Source: Nemertoderma westbladi
Taxonomy: Eukaryota > Xenacoelomorpha > Nemertodermatida > Nemertodermatidae
Direction: 5' to 3'
NCBI GenBank assembly: GCA_032718475.1
Contig: JAUCBJ010001228.1
Span: forward strand, 1-33,206
DNA: 33,206 nucleotides
Position 1 is the first letter of the stretch. Each line of letters opens with the position of its first letter. A model generated the notes under the pieces. That model did not search any database and was not told the DNA's origin. It worked only from the letters and a program-made list of their open reading frames with translations. Below are positions 28,311 through 33,206 of this stretch, piece by piece. Made by a program: the position numbers and the translations under genes.

Positions 28311-28675
28311 ACAAGGGCAGCCGTGCCCAATAATATTTCTTGAAGTTGTACATTACTAAAATGGCAGCTAAAGCTAAAGTCATTGACCAAGCCAGTGCCT
28401 AGGCTAGCACACAAGGACATGGCCTAACCTGTAGTAGTCTAGTAGAAGGAATAGTGCTCCTTCAATACATCTCAACAGACATCAATTCATTTGCCTGTGC
28501 CTACCATAACATAACATATATGCTTGATTTCCAATCACCTCTCACCACAATTATTATTAGTAATTAAAAGTTTCAATTCGATTTGTCTTTCCGTTATCTG
28601 GTTATTCAGTTATTGCATTATTAATAAATAAATGTTTAAAAATATATCTTAGGCCAGTATTGGTTGACAGAAGGA

Positions 28676-28692
28676 GATACGCAATGCGTATC
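28676..28692. repeat. 17-bp palindrome
   Basis: GATACGCA-A-TGCGTATC is a perfect dyad around one base. Confidence 0.9.
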
Positions 28693-28932
28693 CCATTGCG
28701 CCTCATAATAGCCTCTCGTCAACAAGTCAACCCCACCGACTAGCGGCACTGGCTGTTTCAGCTGACGGGGCTCTGTCGAAAAACGCGTCCCTGATGCAGT
28801 AAGGGCCCTCTTTTGAGGAGCAATATTATTATTGCCGCGGAACTGCTTCTACTCTAGGCCAGACCTAGCCAGAAGTAGAATCCTCACCAACCATCAACAC
28901 GAATAGATGAATCTGACACTTGCCCCAATACA

Positions 28933-28955
28933 CCCCCCCCCCCCCCTCCCCCCCC
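28933..28955 (+). repeat. C-rich homopolymer tract
   Basis: C14, T, then a further C8 run. Confidence 0.9.
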
Positions 28956-29311
28956 GCCCCAATGACGCAGAGGCAGACCAACAACACACCTCTTCACCTC
29001 TACCGATGTCGGAGAGTAAAATACCACGCATTATAGAATACAGGATAAGTTTGATCCAAGCAATGCAACGAAACCTGTAAGTTAGAAAATGCATGGTCCC
29101 AATATTTGCAAAACAATTACAAAGTCCTAGTCCGAGTGGCCCACACCCGCTCAGGTGTGCCCACTGCGGATCTTCCGTAGTAAACCAATTTGGTCAGGTC
29201 AAATCCAAACATTCACTGGAGATCACCAAATGGGGCGCTATGTGAAATACCGTGCAGACACGATGATGAAATATATCTTACGAAATATGGTTAATAATTA
29301 AAACGTGTCGC

Positions 29312-29712
29312 TAACATTCTCGCTGTGGGGGTTTTAAGGGGTGCTGATTACATTTCTGATGTCAGTTTTCACGTTTACATAAATCTAGTCTGTCTGTCTG
29401 TCGGTAATTCTGTTAGTCAGTCTGTCAAAACATAAAAAATAATTCAAATTAACTAACATTCTCGCTATGGGGGTTTTAAGGGGTGCTGATTTCATTTCTG
29501 ATGTCAGTTTTCAGGTTTACATTAATCTAGTTTGTCGGACTGTCGGTCTTTCTGTCAGTCAGTCAGTCTGTCAAAACTTTAAAAAGAATACAAACTAACT
29601 AACATTCTCGTTATGGGGGTGTTAAGGGTTGCTGATTTCATTTCTGATGTCAGTTTACACGTTTACATAAATCCAGTCTGTCTGTCTGTCGGTCTTACTG
29701 TCAGTCTGTACT
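29312..29712 (+). repeat. Three-copy tandem repeat, about 144 bp
   Basis: Units start at TAACATTCTCG at 29312, 29454 and 29600 (periods 142 and 146). They share GGGGGTTTTAAGGGGTGCTGA and CTGATGTCAGTTT..ACGTTTACAT, and each ends in CTGTCTGTCGGT-type tracts. No coding potential. Confidence 0.9.
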
Positions 29713-29889
29713 ACTGTACTGTGGTTGGCATTACGCCATATACCTAACATTGATAATACAGTCTACAATAAAGCCTATCCTATCTACAGTACAGAATGGA
29801 TTTTTTGCCATGAAGAGCACTAAATGTCTTTAATACTATCCACCAGTATACCTAGACCAAGAGCCTTCCAATAAAACATGTATTGCAGC

Positions 29890-29944
29890 ATGACGTCCAC
29901 TGCATGTCTTAGTGTTGTCCATGGTGACATGCACTGGACGTCAT
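29890..29944. repeat. Hairpin with TGACGT half-sites
   Basis: ATGACGTCCACTGCATGTC (29890-29908) pairs with 29926-29944 at 18 of 19 positions across a 17-base loop. Both arms carry TGACGT, a CRE/ATF half-site. Confidence 0.85.
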
Positions 29945-30034
29945 AGGCTCTAAGGGGTTAAGCAACACGGTCCCTACTTCGCCCTGTCGACACCCCAGCC
30001 ATTCTTCACCAATCCTTTTTTAGAGTTTTTAAAT

Positions 30035-30290
30035 TTTTTTGTTATTGGTGAAAGTTCTAGAACATTAGTAGATATGTTCTTTATGATAGCTACCGGTAGT
30101 GTTTTTTGCTAGCTAGTATTTTTAGAAATTATAAAAAATGTGAAAGTCCATGATATTTCAGGTTAAACTGTTGAAGAATATATTAATGACCAAAATAATT
30201 TCCAAAAATTACTAGCTAGTAAAAAATACTAGCTATATACCATAAAAAATCTACTAAGGTTCTAGAACATTCACTAATATAAAAAAGCAA
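30035..30290. mobile_element. MITE-like element with about 85-bp inverted repeats
   Basis: The left arm (about 30040-30125) and right arm (about 30200-30285) are inverted copies sharing TATT[G/A]GTGAA, GTTCTAGAAC, TTAGTAGAT and a CTAGCTAGTATTTTT core. About 75 bases of AT-rich sequence lie between. There is no coding capacity. The terminal GTTCTAGAAC dyad links it to the repeat cluster at 22.2 kb. Confidence 0.75.
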
Positions 30291-30372
30291 TCAAAATCAC
30301 AAAGAAATAAAAGTTAAAAAACTCATTCGGGACACTTTTGCTTAAGGAGTCAAAATTGTAGAAAAAATTACC

Positions 30373-30420
30373 GAAGTTTGCGACGTTTGCGAAATTCGCG
30401 ACGTTTGCGAGATTCGCGAA
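30373..30420 (+). repeat. Short repeat of GCGACGTTTGCGA / ATTCGCGA
   Basis: GTTTGCGACGTTTGCGAAATTCGCGACGTTTGCGA-type units alternate; CGACGTTTGCGA occurs twice, each followed by [A/G]ATTCGCGA. Confidence 0.8.
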
Positions 30421-30973
30421 GAATCCGTCAGTTTCTGTGCCCTAATGGGTTCGTGCCAAAACAATCAAATCTTACACACTTAACACACACGAACTAATTT
30501 AAAGTGGGTATTAGTATGCCTGAATAATTAAATAGAAATTAAGTTAATGAACGCTATTTCAACATGAAATCTACGGAATCAATACACAACACACGCACAC
30601 TACTGAATTTAAAAATTTATATAGATTGCAACTTATAATTGGCTACCTTTTAATGGGTGACTAATTTAATTATTCACCCCAATATATTTGCAGCCTTTTT
30701 AATTTGTGCCTTTAATTGAATCAAACATTAAACTAAAATATATGTTACAATATTGATCTGTCTGCAGCTGGTCAATGAATCCCTCATAAATTTGTTAATT
30801 AGTCGCTGCTCAGTCATTGAACATTTTAACACGTGCTGCTCGAAGACCCCACAACGTGTATTTTCCGTACAGTCTGTAAAGAGTCAAAATATACAAAATT
30901 GAGATTGAAAGAACATATTTTTTATCAAATGCGCTAACAGTTATAAATGATTCTCAACCCCCTTCGAGTGTTT

Positions 30974-31040
30974 TGATTTGCTTATTTGTTCTATTGATTT
31001 GCTTATTTGTTCTATTGATGTGCTTATTTTCTCTGATTTC
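30974..31040 (+). repeat. 21-bp tandem repeat, three units
   Basis: TGATTTGCTTATTTGTTCTAT at 30974 and 30995, and a diverged third unit at 31016. Confidence 0.9.
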
Positions 31041-33080
31041 GACTGATCATCGTAATTAGTAGGAATTGGTGCATAAATATTTATCGATTTATATTATAGA
31101 CCTGGCCCGTTTATTGTATTTTTTGGTAAGTATTCCGCAAGTATTTGATAACCTTATTTACTGGTGTATAACCGGAGAGTGTAAAGGAGTACTTTATATA
31201 TCGTTATTTATAATTGGTGTATTTGTTGTTTTTGCTTTCATGTATTGGTGAGTTTTGAACATTAACTGATAGCGCCCTGTGTGTTGTTGGACCTTGTAAG
31301 GCGTAGACGTTCGTTTTCTACCGTAAGTCGGGTACAACAATAGGTAAATTCCCGCAGCAATAATTCTATATTGGTCGGGTCAGATAATAGACGGAATCTC
31401 ATATTTACCGTAAAACACTTTACTGCAAGTCTGCCTACTGTGAATTACCAGTAAAAAAAAAAAGTATCTGATTGCTTGGCTTCATAGTGTATTAAGTAAA
31501 TGCTTAATTGTTTTGTAGCCTCATTTTACCCCCTATCTTATTCCTATTTCCATTATTGGAACACATAAAGTTATTTATTTCCTTGTGGGAGGAAATATAG
31601 CTTTATTCCCGACGAATTACCTTTCATACTTGGTTTTCCGGAATTAAAGCGCAGAAGTATGACTGGCCCATCAAAAATATCCAAAACATAGACTTTGTAT
31701 GAATCTTGGGGCACTTTCGTTTCTTCAATCAAGTATCAAACTGTTATTTATCGACTTACCTTACGTACAGACTTATTAGTTCGAATTTCTCAGTCAATCG
31801 GAACCACTTTATGCGGTCTTAGCCCGTCAACAGTTCGTTATACCCCATACTCGGCGAAATATACTAAGAGTCCAAGGTGGTGTATTTTTCGACAATCCCA
31901 GGGACGCATTCTACTAACCCTATCTATTGTTTTTATTTGTGCTATTAACGTTTGTCTCTTGACTGGTTTCGACGTCCTAAACGTTGGAAATGTTCTGCAA
32001 ATCTCTTGGTAAATTCCCACAGTCTTATCGTTCTGTCAATTTTGTTTTTAGGTGTACTACATTAAAGTAAACTCTAAGTTTACCCCACTCCCATGTAACA
32101 TAGGTAGGTACTTTAGGTATAAGTAACGTTTTATATTATTTTCATAAGTTGTTCGCGCTTTTGAAGACCTTTAGCAGTTTAACCTGCCAAAATTTATATG
32201 TCTTTTAGTTAATTAAAACCACTTTAGCATACGACAATAATTTATGCTAATACACAAAACATTAGCCGAAGTCAGCCCATGCGCGATCATTCACCCGATG
32301 GATCTACACCCGGGAGACTGAATTCGGATGCTTAAATTTTATTATTGCAGTGTAAGGTTGCAGTGTATACCTACTGTATTATTCGATAGATCGTTAATAA
32401 TTAATCTCTGACAGATATTATTGGCTTTCGGGAAATATTAACAGTTCCTTTAGGACGTGGCGCTTTATCTATTTAAACAGAGCTAGGACTTATACTAAAC
32501 GCAACGATACTGCTTATGATTGAAGTATAAAGCGTATTCTTTAGGAAATACTTTGTTACCAATCACAATCATACACACTATTCTGCCGACCGTCAGTATA
32601 TTTGATCACACATAAAGAGAGCAGCAATTGACTCACGTAGGGTCTGCTAAATAACATTGAATTCAATACACACCACATTAATATAAATCGCAATTGTTAT
32701 ATATAGCCGGTCTCTCTAACCTGTAGTGTATCAAGAAAATTGGGAATTTGGGTGATTTATCCGTATTATCCAAAGAGCAATATTTCCATCAACAAATAGG
32801 TACAATTAATAACTGACGGTAAAATAACAGTACAAACAATATGATTAATGCAATTAAATTAAGTGAGCATGTTAATCAGTGAGTTATTGAGTGATTTAAG
32901 TCAGATTTGATGAGGTAACAGTTTATACTTTCGATAATTTAAGCAGTTTTACTAGAGTTCTTCCCAAAAGGCCGGTGTTTCTGGCTTAGACAGCAATAAC
33001 AACAAAGTATCAAGTAAAAACAGTAAGACTGAACACTCTCCTTATGATCGGCCGAAAAGCTACACGTCGACAGGAAAAAT
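31041..33080. other. No supportable gene
   Basis: Short frames only: 31066-31251, hydrophobic, and 31695-32012, with no recognised motif. GGTAAATTCCC[G/A]CAG occurs twice (about 31343 and 32009). No exon with convincing splice context and motif was found. Confidence 0.4.
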
Positions 33081-33084
33081 CGCT

Positions 33085-33125
33085 CTGATTGGCTCAAGCC
33101 AAATAAAGAACCATGCGTCCAATGG
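33085..33125. promoter_or_regulatory. CCAAT-box cluster, possible promoter at window edge
   Basis: TGATTGGCT (33086-33094) is an inverted CCAAT box, AGCCAAA follows at once and GTCCAATGG lies at 33117-33125. Paired CCAAT boxes of this type occur in animal promoters. The gene, if any, would be outside the window, so the call is tentative. Confidence 0.3.
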
Positions 33126-33206
33126 CTGTTTTCATGTCAGCAACCAGCTGTTAGATGTCGTAATATGAATCATCATGGCTAAGCTGTGAAAGGTAGTTGG
33201 TGCATT

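Noticed and set aside
28073-28420. 115-aa minus-strand ORF
   Set aside because: It overlaps the dispersed repeat and TG microsatellite, and no motif is recognised.
31695-32012. 105-aa plus-strand ORF
   Set aside because: No motif, no splice context, and an opposite-strand frame of similar length lies within it.

Overview
This 33.2 kb window looks like genomic DNA from a metazoan, most likely a marine invertebrate. The evidence is intron-containing genes with GT-AG junctions, a trypsin-type gene carrying ShKT modules, a tyrosine-recombinase-like gene family known from animals, BEL/Pao and LINE remnants, long microsatellites and many short palindromic repeats. No species can be named from the sequence alone. 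The DNA is AT-rich by eye. I see no rRNA, tRNA or CRISPR array.

Layout. (1) 3-3849, plus strand: a three-exon gene, cut by the left edge, for a C2H2-finger protein with a tyrosine-recombinase-like domain (R, R, H and Y in register) and a separate C-terminal helical domain on exon 3. (2) 3864-6121: a perfect 236-bp direct repeat flanking a 30-bp minisatellite of about 54 units. (3) 6709-7155: a cluster of nine exact CAAASCGGGGA motifs, then a CA microsatellite. (4) 9306-15132, all minus strand: a compact virus-like or Polinton-like block. It holds a 354-aa unknown ORF with an NLS-like tail, a protein-primed family B DNA polymerase (pPolB) broken by one frameshift and one in-frame TAG, and an overlapping ORF whose two-lobed pattern matches TATA-binding protein. 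A nested palindrome at 15158-15515 lies just upstream. (5) 16470-20638, minus strand: a decayed gag-protease element of BEL/Pao type with LTR-like direct repeats and no recognisable reverse transcriptase. (6) 21125-25378, minus strand: exons of a secreted-type serine protease (ShKT modules, then an RIIGG activation site), with one ShKT exon frameshifted. A LINE fragment (24535-25024) and several repeat clusters lie in its introns. (7) 25.4-33.2 kb: no supportable gene. It holds repeat families, four CTCF-like sites in a degenerate array, a MITE-like element, tandem repeats and a small CCAAT cluster at the right edge.

How the parts relate. The two host-type genes are independent. The pPolB block is the most unusual part: its ORFs share one strand, are closely packed or overlapping, contain no visible introns, and pair a replicative polymerase with a putative transcription factor. 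That suggests an endogenised DNA virus or self-synthesising transposon, but no integrase, packaging ATPase, protease or capsid gene is visible in the window.
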